Shown here: positions 33,755 to 45,530 of the stretch, piece after piece | Layout: every line of letters starts with the position of its first letter | Position numbering within the stretch: position 1 is the first letter of the stretch | From: Fasciola hepatica | Lineage: Eukaryota; Platyhelminthes; Trematoda; Plagiorchiida; Fasciolidae | Assembly: GCA_948099385.1 (NCBI GenBank) | Contig: CANUEZ040000182.1 | Location: 21,143,501-21,207,500 of the forward strand | Direction of reading: 5' to 3' | DNA: 64,000 bases | The notes under the pieces: generated by a model | The model's database searches: none | What the model saw: only the letters and a program-made list of their open reading frames with translations | Told to the model about the DNA's origin: nothing | Program-made: the position numbers and the translations under genes

Positions 33755-33765
33755 AAGGTTACCGA

Positions 33766-34080
33766 TGTTTTGAAGTATTGCCCTAGTCCGGTAGGAGAAC
33801 GAGACAGACAACTCCGTTGGAATAAAGCATTGAACACGTGAAATAGTTACATTAAACCCGATATTCACACACTGCGTCGGTTGAAACAAGTGTTACCTAT
33901 GAATATTCCTGAATGAAATTTCTACGCAAGCCATGTTCGCTGGAGCGGGTATTAACTGGAAGAGATCAGTCTGACAAAGCAACTTATATTGAATGTGCAA
34001 ACTGTAGAACGTAAAGTTGGAAGTAAAACGAGACTCGCGTCATAATGTCCCATCCCAAATAAACCTAAAATCAACCAACT
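33766..34080. other. No recognised gene
   Basis: Unassigned flank between two RTE-A insertions. Confidence 0.35.
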
Positions 34081-34091
34081 CTGCGGCGCTT

Positions 34092-34903
34092 CATCATCAT
34101 CATCATCGTACAGCGTTAAACAGTAGGGCAAGCCCCACTGACCACTGCCTTTCTCACCATGTTGCACGTTGAATTAAAAAGTATGAATATACAAGATGGA
34201 CAGGGAGTGGACCTATATGGGTGGGAAAAGAAAAGAATGCCCTAGTAGCCAACACACGGAATACACAGTCTAACTGTACAAACGTACACCGATCAAACAT
34301 TCTGATTCGATAGAAAGTGACAACACGATCTCCACTGTTTGCGGTTCGCAGCCATATCCTTCAGTGTCTCCAGCCAACTGGTAGACGGATCTTTTGGACC
34401 CCAACCACGAAGACGTGAAGCACCTACTTTTCCTAAGTTTGCTGTACATTTTCTCATTCCTCGCTGCCACGTCATCTGTTGACCTCCACGTGGTCTCTTC
34501 CACTCCCTAGGAGGGGCGGAGAATAGGACACGGTACGGTAGACGTGTGTTTGCCATACGTAACACGTGTCCCAACCAACGAAGTCTACTAAGTTGGATAC
34601 GCTGTGACAAAACGTTCTCTGAATTAGTACCCAATACTCGCTTTCTTACCTCATCGTTGCTTACTCGGCTATTCCAGCCAATCCTAGCGATACTACGTAA
34701 ACATCGATGGTCGAAAACCTCAAGACGACGAATATCTTCTGCACGCAGACTCCAAGTTTCGCAACCATACAACAAAACTGAACGCACCGCGGCAAACCAT
34801 ACACGATCTTTCAACTTCAGTGAAATATCGGATCGGCGCCACAAGTGCTTCAGTCCAGCGTACGCCGCTCGAGCTTTGGATATCCGCGTACTCACCTCTA
34901 CTA
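34092..34903 (-). pseudogene. RTE-A copy D (short 3' fragment with target duplication)
   Basis: Open from 34903 to the stop near 34293: STRISKARAAYAGLKHLWRR, LLYGCETWSLRAEDIRRLE, RLRWLGHVLRM, GWGPKDPSTSWLE, without the lesions of copies A and C. The tail is at 34092-34110. CTGCGGCGCTT at 34081-34091 and 34904-34914 is the 11-bp target duplication. Only the C-terminal 200 codons were inserted. Confidence 0.92.
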
Positions 34904-34914
34904 CTGCGGCGCTT

Positions 34915-35446
34915 CGCCGCACACATTACAGAAACCTCACTATGTTTGTCTTGCGCTTAAGCGTTGCCTTGAAACCTTTTGGCTTTCAAATCAAAGCCCA
35001 AAATAACCGTTGCCTCTGCACCTATTTTTCGCAGGCATTTGGAAAATTTCACGATCTCAATATTGAGTGAAAACCACAGACAAAATGATGAACCTAAAAC
35101 ACTGGATGGTTTGCGAGCTTAAATGTTCTAGTTAGTCCCGATGATTTTACTTCACTGTAGCCATCCAATTAATATTTATCGACAGTATAGCGGTCTATAC
35201 AAAAAATGACAGTACTAACGACCAAGCAAGTTCTGTGGATTCGCATTGTGTATATTTTGCAGATAAGCACAAGCACGGTGCACCACTACGGTTCTACAAA
35301 TAAAGCACTTCAACTTCTTACGGTGGATAGGCTCTATGCGACTGCGTCTCAGCGGGAGATCACATATCAGACCAGAGGAAGTGAATGTTGTAAAAAAAAA
35401 GAATGGCACTGAATAAAATTATGTGACGACAATTGCTGGAGGTATG
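34915..35446. other. Region downstream of the KDEL receptor gene
   Basis: No gene or repeat recognised. Confidence 0.4.
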
Positions 35447-35452
35447 TTTATT
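35447..35452 (-). terminator. Polyadenylation signal AATAAA of the KDEL receptor gene
   Basis: AATAAA on the minus strand about 155 nt after the stop codon at 35607-35605. Position and strand fit a short 3' UTR. Confidence 0.5.
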
Positions 35453-35604
35453 CACAGATTTCGGTTTGTGTAAAGGGGCACCAAGAAATAAGCTGGAAAT
35501 AGTGTGCATAACACTTAGCAACAGCAGGTTTGCTGCGATTCCTAAAGTCCAAAAGATTAGTGAGTGGAATTTATAACTAAAAGGGTCATGGCCTGGTTCG
35601 CCAA

Positions 35605-38600
35605 TCATTGGCAAGTCGCAGGTGCATTTGTGGTCACTAGACACAAATGGAAGCAGCGAAGATAACGTAAAATAGACTGGCAAACGCGGACTCACCTTTG
35701 GTGATGTAGAGGTAGAAGAAATCGATGTACAATAATGTTTGCACACAACCAGCCACGATGGCTATTAGGTCATATACATCCTCAGTGTAGTAGCGGTAAA
35801 TCCAGTTGACCAAATACAGCGCTCGATAAGAACCCAGTGCGAACAAATAGTGAGCAGTTATCGTCTCAGCCTGACCAGTGCTGCTTATCATGAATAACTG
35901 GGGCAAAATGGCGACCGCCTCAAGGTAGATGGAGAATGTCCATAATATCTGGGATGAACGCATTAATACAGCTGATTAGCCTAATTGGGTAGTGGATAAA
36001 CTGACCATCAATCCCTGGACAACAGAAAGTGAATATATTCTTACAGGTGGCAAAAACCGCAGTGGGGATTGTACCAAACCACATTTAAAACGAATTGGAA
36101 AACTTTCTGCACACATTCATGACCTTAGATTGGTCGAAAAGGACGATTTATTTCCTCTACTGCTAAATTTAGGGGGACCAAGTCACTCAATCAAGCTAAA
36201 ACAAAACATTCAAGGCAACTTCTTGAATCGTGGCTTTGATTCGACAGAACGATGAATACACACATGCGTCTCGATGAGTTGTATACACCGAACTGATGAA
36301 GGGACCACTCCGAATGAAGTCATTGGAACGAAGTTTGGCAACTGCTTAACTTCGTTGTCAAGTTGTGCCTTTACAACGGAACAACAAGAACTCATTGGAA
36401 ACAAAGTATTGGATATGCTGCTACATACTCATGCATTATCGGCGGAATGGTGAGACTGAAGATGCAACGCTTCGATATGAAACTCGTCAATGGATTAACT
36501 GGGACAATCTACGAGGGTTGCATGTTGCCCCCTGGACTGTTTTTCGCATATCGTGAAGACTAGATAAGTCCGGGAAAGATCCTTCGAAGAATCCCATGTC
36601 ACCACGACCGTAGTGATATGGGTTTGGAATTGCGACCGGAGTTTCCCTTTCGGATGAGCGACCGGATACCAAGCCATTTCTTAACAATACGGAAGCTTCA
36701 ATTAAATGGTTCACTATTGATTTATCGTCTTAAAAACGCTTTACCCGTGACAGTTCTGGAAGAGATGACGCGTGATCCAAACTAAATGTCAATACCCACT
36801 TGGAGGCAATCTGGAGGAACGCTTCCTGAATGAGCCCGAGAGGCTAAGTGAAGAGGCTTACACAGAATAACGTCCTCAGCCTTCCTATAAAACTCAAGGC
36901 AATAACATTCTGCATAAAACAACCTGCCACAGCACTGTTGACTTATTGAAGCTGAATTATAAGAAAAACGGACAACAAGTGAAAATAAGATGTCTTTCAC
37001 ATTCGTTATAGAAACGGACTGTTCGTTGCGGATGAACGTCCGGATGAGGCCAACCACTAACGCTAAAGAAGCTTTAATCGACTAGTCTGCCGCTGGCGTA
37101 TCGTCTTTCACGAAGGGCTGCTAATCTTTGAAGCGCCTTACCGGCGGCCGTTGTAGAAGAGAAGGATGACGCTCGATCTAAACGACGTCCCGTTGAACAT
37201 CTGAAACCAATGCGGAGGAATGCTTCTTGAACGGTAGTCCAGAATTTATATGAGGCTCACACGGGATGATTTCCTCTGCCTTCGACACTCGACCGTCCCC
37301 CTAAAGGACACTCGATTTCTTTTTTTAATGACGTTGAATTTACCTCCAGGATATGTGGAAGACTGTTGTTGTACCTAAAATATCTGAAAAAAATCATAAA
37401 TTTTCAGTAAGGGTCCGTGGTTGTCTCCCTAGCCGTACTGCTGAGTCTCCCCCAAAATGTACACTCAGGGGACGGTCAGCGATGAGCCCTGAAATTTCAA
37501 CAGAATCTCATTTTCATCGCTATTACATGCAACAAATGCGTGTTAACGCACGCATCACAGGCGAACTCGCGACCTGACCTAACCTGACTGTCCCCTAAGG
37601 GGAACACTCGTAAACTTTCTGAAAAATCAGAGTCGCTTTGATCCTGAGGCACGTAAATTAACGTCTTTGTACTTGAAATAGCATTCAGTCTTGAACTCCG
37701 CGTTATTATTGCATTTATTAAAATTTCAGTCTTCAGTATCGTACGAATGGAATGAACCACGTGCTTCAATGTGCGCAGTGGAATCACTATTCCCTAGTAG
37801 CACCCATCCCGTTCGTAAGATTGGTTTTCGGTCGGTTTGTTTAGTAGCCATTTTACACGGATAAACAGTGAATCGATACGAAGGAAATTGACGACTGAAG
37901 TAACGTGTAATGCTTGTTTGGCGTTTTATTTAAATACATTGGGTTAATCACCAGAATACCCTGAAATACCTCGGCACAGATCGCTCTCTTTCATTCCCTC
38001 GAAACGGGCAAAATAAGGACAATTAATGAGGAAATCAACCTGGGAGGTAGAATTGAGCATCGTAAGGCGTAATTAAAGAAAAATGACAAAAGTTAACGAA
38101 GCATATCACGTATGTAAACGATTGGCACAAGCCGCTTGGAAACCATTCAGAAGCCGTCTAGAAACTGACCAAAAATCGCTCTAAAACCAATCGGCGCGTT
38201 AGTAAATATCACTCGAACACCGGTCGATTTCGGAGCGGTTTTTGGCCGGTGTTCGAACGATTTTTACCATCACGCCGATTGGTTTTAGAGCGGTTTCTGA
38301 GTGGTTTGTGCCAATCGTTTGAAATACGTGGTATGATTTGTTGATTTCTGTCATTTTTCTCTAATTACGTCTTACGATGCTCAATTCTGTCTCCCAAGTT
38401 ATGATTTCCCCATTAATTGTCCTTATTTTACCCGTTTCGACGGAATGAAAGAGAGTGATCTGTGCCGATGTATTTCAGGGTATTTCGGTGAATCAATCCA
38501 ATATATATAAATAAAACGCCAACCAAGCATTGCACATTACTCCCCTTGTAGCAAAACCACTCCGAAACCGGTCGGTTTTCAACCGATTTTTGATCGGTTT

Positions 38601-40575
38601 TTTCAATTACGCCGATCGGTTTGTTTAGTAGCCATCTTACACGGATAAACAATGAACTGATCCCAGGGAAATTGACGACTGAATTAATGTGCAATGCTTA
38701 GTAGCCGTTTTATTTTATTGTATTGGTTTGATTCATCGAAATGTCCTGAAGACCTCGGTATAGATCGCTCTTATTTATCTCTTGAAATGGGTGAAAAAAG
38801 GAAAACTAGCTGGAAAATCACAAATGAGCATCGTGATACGTAATTAGGGTTACTGAAAGGAATTAACGTAATTCAAACGATTGGCACAAACCGCTCGGAA
38901 ACCGTTGGGAAATCATCCAGGAAACCGGTCTGAACTCACTCAGAAACCACTCGGAAAACGATCGGCATAATAGTAAGAAACCGCTCGGAAACCGGCCAAA
39001 AACCGATCGGTTTCTGAACAGTTCATGGCCGGTTTCTGAGCGGTGTGTGCCGATCGTTTAAAATTCGTGATATGCTTCGTCAATTTCCTTTATTAACCAT
39101 AATTACTTTTCACGATGCTCATTACTATCTCTTAATTTATGATTTTTCGATAATTTTCCTTATTTGACCCGTTTCGAGGTAATAAAAGAGCGATCTATAC
39201 CGAGGTTTTCAGGACATTTTGATGAATTAAACCAATACAATAAAATAAAACATTAACCAAGCATTGCACATTACTACAGTCGTCAATTTCCTTCGTATAA
39301 ATTGAATGATGGTCCGTGTAAAACGGCTACCAAACAAACCGACCGAAAACCGATCGGTAATGGTAAAAAGCATCCCAAAAAGGCCAAAATCGGATCAGTT
39401 TAGCAGCGGTTTTGCTGCAAGGATTATTATTATTATAACATTAATGCTATCACCACCATAGTTCCTGATAATGAGAACAACATCCGAACCACTTGTACGA
39501 TTATTTGTTTTCTTTTATTTTAGATGAAAACGACGAAAACTGACCGAATTTTTCTTGCATTGAGGATATATAAACGTTTATATGACCAGTAAAATTGTTT
39601 TGTGTTCATGTTTCACATTTTCCATTCATTCTATGTCTGCGCCTATGTCCCGAGTAATGCGACCAAGTGCGAAATTGCGTTACTAGTAGAACTTTACGAA
39701 AGTCACTGGGATAGGGCCTACACATAAGTGCAGGTGTAAGAGCGGTAGTGGGAATACTCTTATTCGATGAGAATGTAACTAGAATATGCTCCATGGGCAT
39801 TCGTGGGGTTCCTTGCTGACCGTCCCTTGAGTGTCTTTTTCCTCGTTTTACTGGCGGTCACTCAGTGGTACGGTTAAAGGGACACTCACGGGACATTCGG
39901 GTGACGGTCAAGGGGGGACACTGGTGCTGCATGGGAGGTTGCGAACTACGTAACAGTTGTAATGTGAATTAACTGCAGGAGGTTAACACGCTCACTTGAA
40001 AATTATGCGATAGAACCTCGGCGTTAAGTCTGATTTCATTCATCACTTGTTGTTCTCATGAACGAAACCGTCAAAAACGTGGAAATGCCTTAGAATGGAC
40101 AGCTGGAGGTGGTCATGCTTTATGAAATTCAGCTTTCGAATTGGGGCACATAGACATTATTATCGACTTGCTATTAAGACTTGCCTCTAAAATTTCTGGT
40201 TTGTGGTTTACAAGAACTGCGAGGCCTCCAATTGGAACAATAAAGTAAGGCAAACGAAAGAGATGATCACCAGTTTCAAGAGACGCCTTGAACTTGAAGT
40301 ACATGAAGTAAACCGTCATGTAGGAAAGCAAGACGAAGACCAATTTCATAACTGTGTTGTAAAGAGACACGTAGTACACGAACAAATCCAGATATCGCGT
40401 GGTGAATACTAACGCGAACATTATTTGTGTTTTCCCCGACAAACCTAGCAATCATTAGTAATAACCTAAACGACATTTTCTCACCTCTGCATGAACGTGA
40501 TGAATAGATTTTCAAGAGAAGTATCAATATAGCGGCAAGATGGGAGAGATCGCCAGTCAGCCTGAAGACATTCAT
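35605..40575 (-). CDS. KDELR: ER lumen protein-retaining (KDEL) receptor, four exons, complete
   Basis: Seven-helix Golgi/ER receptor that returns KDEL-tagged proteins to the ER. Exons: 40575-40485, 40444-40185, 35948-35696, 35636-35605; 636 nt, 211 residues, matching the family's 212. Landmarks: start [101 protein letters not shown]. The ATG at 40575 aligns with the family start. Introns are 40 nt (GT-AG), 4236 nt (GAG|GCAAGT…CCCAG, GC-AG) and 59 nt (GT-AG); all phases agree. The last exon gives V plus nine residues, TTNAPATCQ, unlike the lysine-rich vertebrate tail, so it is the least certain part. This is the only clear host gene in the window. Confidence 0.93.
36240..36340 (+). other. Possible decayed hammerhead-like segment in intron 2
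   Basis: CTGATGA at about 36293 is followed by a weak GGG/CTC hairpin, GAA and TGAAGTC. Spacing resembles Penelope hammerheads but stem II is weak and the base after GAA is wrong. Confidence 0.2.
36735..37285. repeat. Diverged direct repeat pair in intron 2
   Basis: 36735-36885 and 37130-37285 share an ordered set of blocks (CGCTTTACC/CGCCTTACC, GGAGGAACGCTTCCTGAA/GGAGGAATGCTTCTTGAA, GAGGCTTACAC/GAGGCTCACAC). Function unknown. Confidence 0.55.
37824..38562. repeat. Foldback element 1 in KDEL receptor intron
   Basis: Long imperfect palindrome: the arm starting GACTGAAGTAACGTGTAATG at about 37890 returns inverted and ends near 38550 (AAGCATTGCACATTAC). The arms are about 310 bp around a centre near 38215. 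The central part is packed with AAACCG/CGGTTT motifs. The outer flank (GGTCGGTTTGTTTAGTAGCC) is present on the left only, so the right end is truncated. No coding capacity; resembles a foldback or MITE-like element. Confidence 0.8.
38585..39370. repeat. Foldback element 2 in KDEL receptor intron
   Basis: Second, complete unit. The outer ends GATCGGTTTGTTTAGTAGCC (about 38615) and its reverse complement (GGCTACCAAACAAACCGAC, about 39328) enclose the same arms as element 1, and the centre has repeated GCTCGGAAACCG motifs. The arms are about 300 bp. It is adjacent to element 1 in tandem. Confidence 0.8.
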
Positions 40576-40617
40576 CGCCACTGCGCAACAGCTACGTAGG
40601 AAGGCTTTTTCTCAAGG

Positions 40618-41107
40618 TCAGTTCAGTTCAGTTCAGTTCAGTTTGCACAGGACAGGTAATGGCCACGGCCAATCGAGCGTCCAGAATTCCTTCGATGGTA
40701 TGCACACCAGTTATGCACCCACCACTGCCGAGTGTATTTCGTCGAATCCCCGCTAAAAATGAGAGGGAAACGGAAAACCTCATCGCATATCAACTGCGCG
40801 AGACATTATGCATCGTGAGCGTTCACTGAGACTGTTTACAATGAGTGACAAAAATGGCATTCTTCAGCGTTCAGAGGCAAGTCCCATTTGTAAGCCCAGT
40901 CCAGGACGGTACCTATTTCCCTGCCCAAGTCCGCCCTATCCCCAGATCCAACAATCTTCACATCATCCGCAAAAGTAAAGCCAGGCGATTGAAGAGCGGA
41001 TGCAAGGTCGGTAATAAATAACTAGAGTAGGACCGGGCCTGGGACGGATCCCTGAGGTACACCACTGGTGACATTCACCAAACTGGAGCACTTGTTGTAA
41101 CAGAAGG
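40618..41107 (-). pseudogene. CR1 copy 2: RT fragment, 3' UTR and tail
   Basis: From the tail (five AGTTC units at 40618-40641, plus strand) through a 3' UTR to an RT fragment with TSGVPQGSVPGPVLL (motif B), PGFTFADDVKIVG (motif C) and WDLPLNAEECH. A TAG lies in motif B and the C-terminal domain seen in copy 3 is missing. The tail is 43 bp upstream of the KDEL receptor ATG. Confidence 0.8.
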
Positions 41108-41266
41108 TAGAGGAAAATCCCCCTTTTTCCCTCGCGATTCAGTGTTTTTTTCCCAACATCACTCATTTGCCTACACTATTGACTTGTCTTTACGAACTGG
41201 TTGTTTCTATGGACCAATCGTTGTTTGTTCGCGCCCAGAGCGCTACTTTGGCACATCCTTGTTGTA
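41108..41266 (+). repeat. Internal fragment of BEL LTR inside CR1
   Basis: Matches LTR positions 57347-57498 (GGAAAATCCCCCTTTTTCCC through TTTGGCACATCCTTG) with few changes. Neither LTR end is present, so this is not a solo LTR but a piece sitting between the CR1 endonuclease and RT. Confidence 0.9.
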
Positions 41267-42248
41267 GCATAGAAAGCTTCTGCTTTAATCGACAAAAACT
41301 GTTTGGTTTATCTCGTCCAGGTAGACCTTGGGTTGGGGTGATTACGTCAAGACATGCATTTAGTGTGGAGTAAAAATGATCCACCACGGTATGCAAGTCA
41401 TCAGATAAAAAGAAAGTATCCCAGTTCTGCGAGCGAATGAGTGAGGGTAATTGATTCCAGCTAGCTTGGTGGAACGGTCTTTTAACGGTTGGTTTGTGAA
41501 CGGTTCGTGCTGGCACTGAAAACTCACGTTTTACCGGCAAGTGGTCACAACCTGAGATGCTGTTCACGATAGATGTGTGCACGCGAGATAATCCTACCGT
41601 AAAAATGAGATCAAGGATGCTACTGCCTCTAGTTGGGCACATCACATGTTGAGTCCATCCTCCTAAACGAATGCTGGTCACGAAGTGTAGTAAGTGATGT
41701 GGAGCTTTCAAAGTGGACCAACGTATGCCTGGTGCGTTAAAGTCGCCGGCCACCAGTTTTGGGCCGGGTATGTCCGCAACAACGTTTACCGCCTCTATGA
41801 TAGGCAGAAAATCGTTTTGACTAGTATTCGGGGGGCGGTAGATGCAACTAACAATGAAGTCAGAACATCCTGTAGTGACCTGTAGCCAAACTGAATCCGG
41901 CAAGTTATCGAGTATGGGGTGCTGAAATATTTTCGCTCGCATGTTTTGTCTTACATATATAAGACAGCCTCCCTTTCTCTGAGTGAGTCTATTTTTCCTG
42001 AAAGCTTGGTATCCGGTGATAGCGATATCCTCGTTTGGAGTGTTGTCTGTCAACCAGGTTTCGGTAATTAAAATAAGGTCGTAATCAGACGTGAGCAGTA
42101 ATATACGCAGCATTCGCATCTTATTCACTACTGAGCGTGCATTCAGCATAAACAATGAGAACCGTTTAGTGGAGTCAAGGTTAACGTTAAGATCTTTATG
42201 GGATTCCGAAATTGCATTTGCTGAAGGCAGATCGGATGACGCAATCAT
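41267..42248 (-). pseudogene. CR1 copy 2: ORF2 endonuclease
   Basis: Open for about 327 CR1-derived codons: FMLNARSVVNKMRMLR, LILITETWLTDN, RLTQRKGGCLIYVRQNM, KLVAGDFNAPGIRW, SILDLIFTV and SGCDHLPVKREF, the ordered motifs of an APE endonuclease (N, E, D-N, D-H all present). It is open through the BEL LTR piece, which adds an unrelated antisense tail (…ALWARTNNDWSIETTSS) before the stop at 41190. RT is disconnected, so the polyprotein is dead. Confidence 0.88.
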
Positions 42249-42599
42249 TATTCCTTGAGATGGAGTAGTCGGTAATGTGGATGGTGAAATAAGCTGAGTA
42301 GAAACACCTGGCGTGGCAGTCAGCTTGGTTGTTAAGCTAAGCTGGGTGTGGCTAGTACTGATGAGATTCGTTAGATTGGAAGAATGTCGGCGGTTGGTAA
42401 GTCTACTTAGTGCGGAACAACACCACGAAAGATCACTATCGAGTGCTTTACTATTGGTAGATACTGGTGGCTGGGACGTAGAAATATGAGGAGGGAGGGT
42501 TAAGTAGCTGTTAAGTGGGAAAGAAAAAGGACGTGTAGCAGCCTCAAGTATCTTGGCACCTGCCTTAATACGGGCGGTAACACAGGTGCCCTATTGACA
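42249..42599 (-). other. CR1 region between ORF1 and ORF2
   Basis: Sequence between the ORF1 stop and the open part of ORF2; probably the decayed start of ORF2. Confidence 0.4.
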
Positions 42600-44190
42600 T
42601 CAGTAATTTGATGGGCTGTAACCTGGAGGGGGAATGTGAAATGGAAGTGTGATATACGGGTGTTGGTTGGCGTAGAGACTGGGAGGTCGTGGGTACTGTT
42701 GTAAGTGGCCTGCAGTAGAAAAGGGATTCAGGGTGGGTGAGATATGTGAACGATAAAAGGAAAGAGATTCATGTGAGAAAATATTACTTAGGCTACGATA
42801 GAAGTTATGTAGAACACTAAAGTAATCGTCTGGTATGAATAGTGGCGTTGTTGAAGAGGCCCGGAGGTTAGTTGTACCAACCTGATGAGGATGATAACCA
42901 GGTGAAGAAAACGCGATACTGGGTGGAATGTACGGTGCAACTAGTGGTTGGTGGTTTGGATTGGGGAGATAGGTCTTGAATGACGTTTTCTTGCCCATTG
43001 TTGCACTCCGTGTTGCCTCGCTTGGGGTCCTTAGCCGTTGGAAGTGTGGCTTGATGAGTGAGTTAGGATTGACCGTAGTGTCAACAATGTGCAGTCCACC
43101 TAGTAATGATGTTTTCGCTGGTTTGGGGGATGGCCTAGGCACCGTAGATTGCAGAGTGGCTATTGGAGCCGAGTGGAGAGATGGCAAAGAAGAATTTGGG
43201 GTGACTCCGTTGATGAGTTGAGGATTTCTGGGTATGGCTGTTAAGCCAGTTAGGCAATTCGCATCGTCATCGATCGTGGCCGATATTTCGGTGATAGGTA
43301 ATGGTGGAATCGAGTTAGTCAGCCCAAGAGGGGACAGCTTGCCAGGGGTAAACTCTATGCTTCTTGGTTTCTTAGGCGCTGGCTGGTGAGGTGACGTTGA
43401 ACTGGATATATCTAAATCGACGTCAAACATATGGGATCGATGTTCTGGTGAACATGAAGCCGAACTGATATTGCATGCATTTTGCACATCGTCAGACTGA
43501 GAAGAAGCGGATAGTTGAGGGCGGACAATTTTTGACGAAGCTGAACGCGTGCTGGTGGACCTGGCGAATTCCCTTTGTAATGGGGTTTTGTCGGCAGCAA
43601 TTTTAATGTTCTTGAACGGGGATCTCAAAGCGACGGTGGATTGGCTCTTAATGAATTGTTTAGCGGGTTCCTCTTCAAGAAATTTGAACAACACTGGACA
43701 GGATTTGCGCTGAATGTTCCTTCGTAGCCGAAAGCACTGGCAGGGGTGGTGTGCCATATTAATAGAACTTAGAAGGTTATGTTTTACTTTCTCAACAGGG
43801 ATTCTGTCGGGAATATTAAATACCACAGCATTTTTTCAGTTACTGATTCTTCGAACTATTTCTGAGGCAATGGCGTGACTAGGTCTAGGGTTGACGGATC
43901 TGTTGGAGGGTCAGAGATATACGTGAGCGGAATTAGCTTGGATAGGGTCGTATCAATCAAAGAAATGTGGCTCCTGAGATTAAGGAGATTGTGTTCTATG
44001 GTCTCTGCCCTTTTGTTTGCCCGCCAAAAACATCGGTCAGGCTAACGGAACAAGGATTCAGTGGGAGTTTTGCGACGTTCGATTTGGCGAGTACTTTTGA
44101 TCGGATGTGGGTACGACCAACCAGTGAGGATGCGGTTTGTCTAGCCGGCAGTTTGGGCATTGCAACACTGACCGCGATTGCACTAGAGAG
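42600..44190 (-). pseudogene. CR1 copy 2: ORF1 protein
   Basis: A 408-codon open part (43826-42600) starts VFNIPDRIPVEKVKHNLL, HHPCQCFRLRR, CPVLFKFLEEEPAKQFI, the RNA-binding ORF1 core of CR1-type elements. A long proline/serine-rich disordered tail ends GYSPSNY. The N-terminal part (44190-43827, including ISLIDTTLSKLIPLTYISDP) is in other frames, with a shift at a T6 run near 43833. ORF1 proteins bind element RNA; this one has lost its start. Confidence 0.75.
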
Positions 44191-44907
44191 CTAAATCCAC
44201 AGAGTAGTCTTACGTTCCCCAATGTACAGGCTTACTGAAATAAAAACGTGTAACTCTGTGGCTCTGGGTCAAAGAAACTTAAAACTATGGAACTGTTGAT
44301 ATAGAGTCTCTGAAATTAAACGAGGACTTCTTCCAGGGAATTCCCTGAATTAATATGTTGAATTGGGTGGTAGACTGCCACACAGTCGCGCACGATGGTG
44401 CCAACTTTTTCTTATTTTAGACACAAGTTGCCCTCAGTTCATATCCTGGGAAGCGGTTCAAAGACTTCTTTTGCAAGAATTTTTAAATTAGCTGTTTAGG
44501 TCAAGATTTCGCGTCCGGAGGAAATCCTTAGAAAGTTTTTGGAGTTATGGGACCACACCAAAAAGCCGTAATTTTTTAGTATTACTCTAGATAGCTAAGC
44601 AAAAACTATACCGATTTAAATCGATAAACGAATTGATGTGATGGTTCAGTTATTCCCGTGAATTGTTCGAGAATCGACAATGGTTTCACAGATGGAGTCG
44701 CCAGAAATATTTTTAGTTAGGCTTTATACCTAATTTCCTAGAAAGGTCTTGTGCTGATATTTTACGATCTCACTGTGGGGTGGCGCCAAGGAACAGACGA
44801 TCACCAAAAGAGTTGAGCTAGCTAAAGAACGCTGGGTATTTTAAGGTTGGGCTTGCAAAGGGCTATTCGTAGTAGTAATAGATCTAGATTTCTAGGTAGA
44901 TGGTTTC
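44191..44907. other. Unassigned flank
   Basis: Between the CR1 5' end and the terminal-inverted-repeat element; no recognised feature. Confidence 0.35.
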
Positions 44908-44918
44908 CCAAGTAGCAA

Positions 44919-45085
44919 TCCCAACCAAATCCCGATGGGGCTCCCATTGGGATTTGATTGAGATTCGGTTGGGATGCATTGGGTTTTGGTTGGGACACCC
45001 TAGCCTAAAGGTTGGGTTTTGGTTGGGATAGGAAACGCATCCCGATTGGGCCCCAATCGGTTCCCGATGGGGATAGCCCAACTTC
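44919..45085. repeat. Left subterminal motif array
   Basis: At least eight copies of a TTGGGATTTGGTTGGG-like motif and its complement CCCAACCAAATCCC within 165 bp, some forming hairpins (CCGATTGGGCCCCAATCGG). Confidence 0.75.
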
Positions 45086-45530
45086 CTGGTAGCCTTTAAA
45101 TGCTTTCCTAAATTTACCCATTTTCTCAACCCAGTTAACTGAATCTCGGTAAACGACCTACTGTTCCCAGTTCATGTACTCTCCCTCGTATACCACTGGA
45201 AAGAATAAAACCAAGTAGCGAAAGGCATACGTTGAAATGTATTGTAGCAAAGTTGTCAAAAAATGTACAGTTGAATCCACTCAATTCTTTTGTCATTTTC
45301 TTCCAGAAAAGTTCATTTGACCTCTGCAATGGTACGGTAAAGTGACGAAAAAATTATTAGTCACGTGCACCCACGTATAGTGATATTGATGAAAAGCGGG
45401 TTAATAATGGAAATCCGTAAAAGAAAGTATCAAAATTAAATGTTGATAAACGTGCTTTACAATGTATCGTATACAACTACACATGAAGCAGTGGTTCACT
45501 GAATTTCAAAACGCATGCGTATCCAATATT

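Noticed and set aside
37824..39370. CRISPR-like array of short repeats
   Set aside because: The repeats are irregularly spaced, occur in both orientations within a palindrome, and the genome is eukaryotic.
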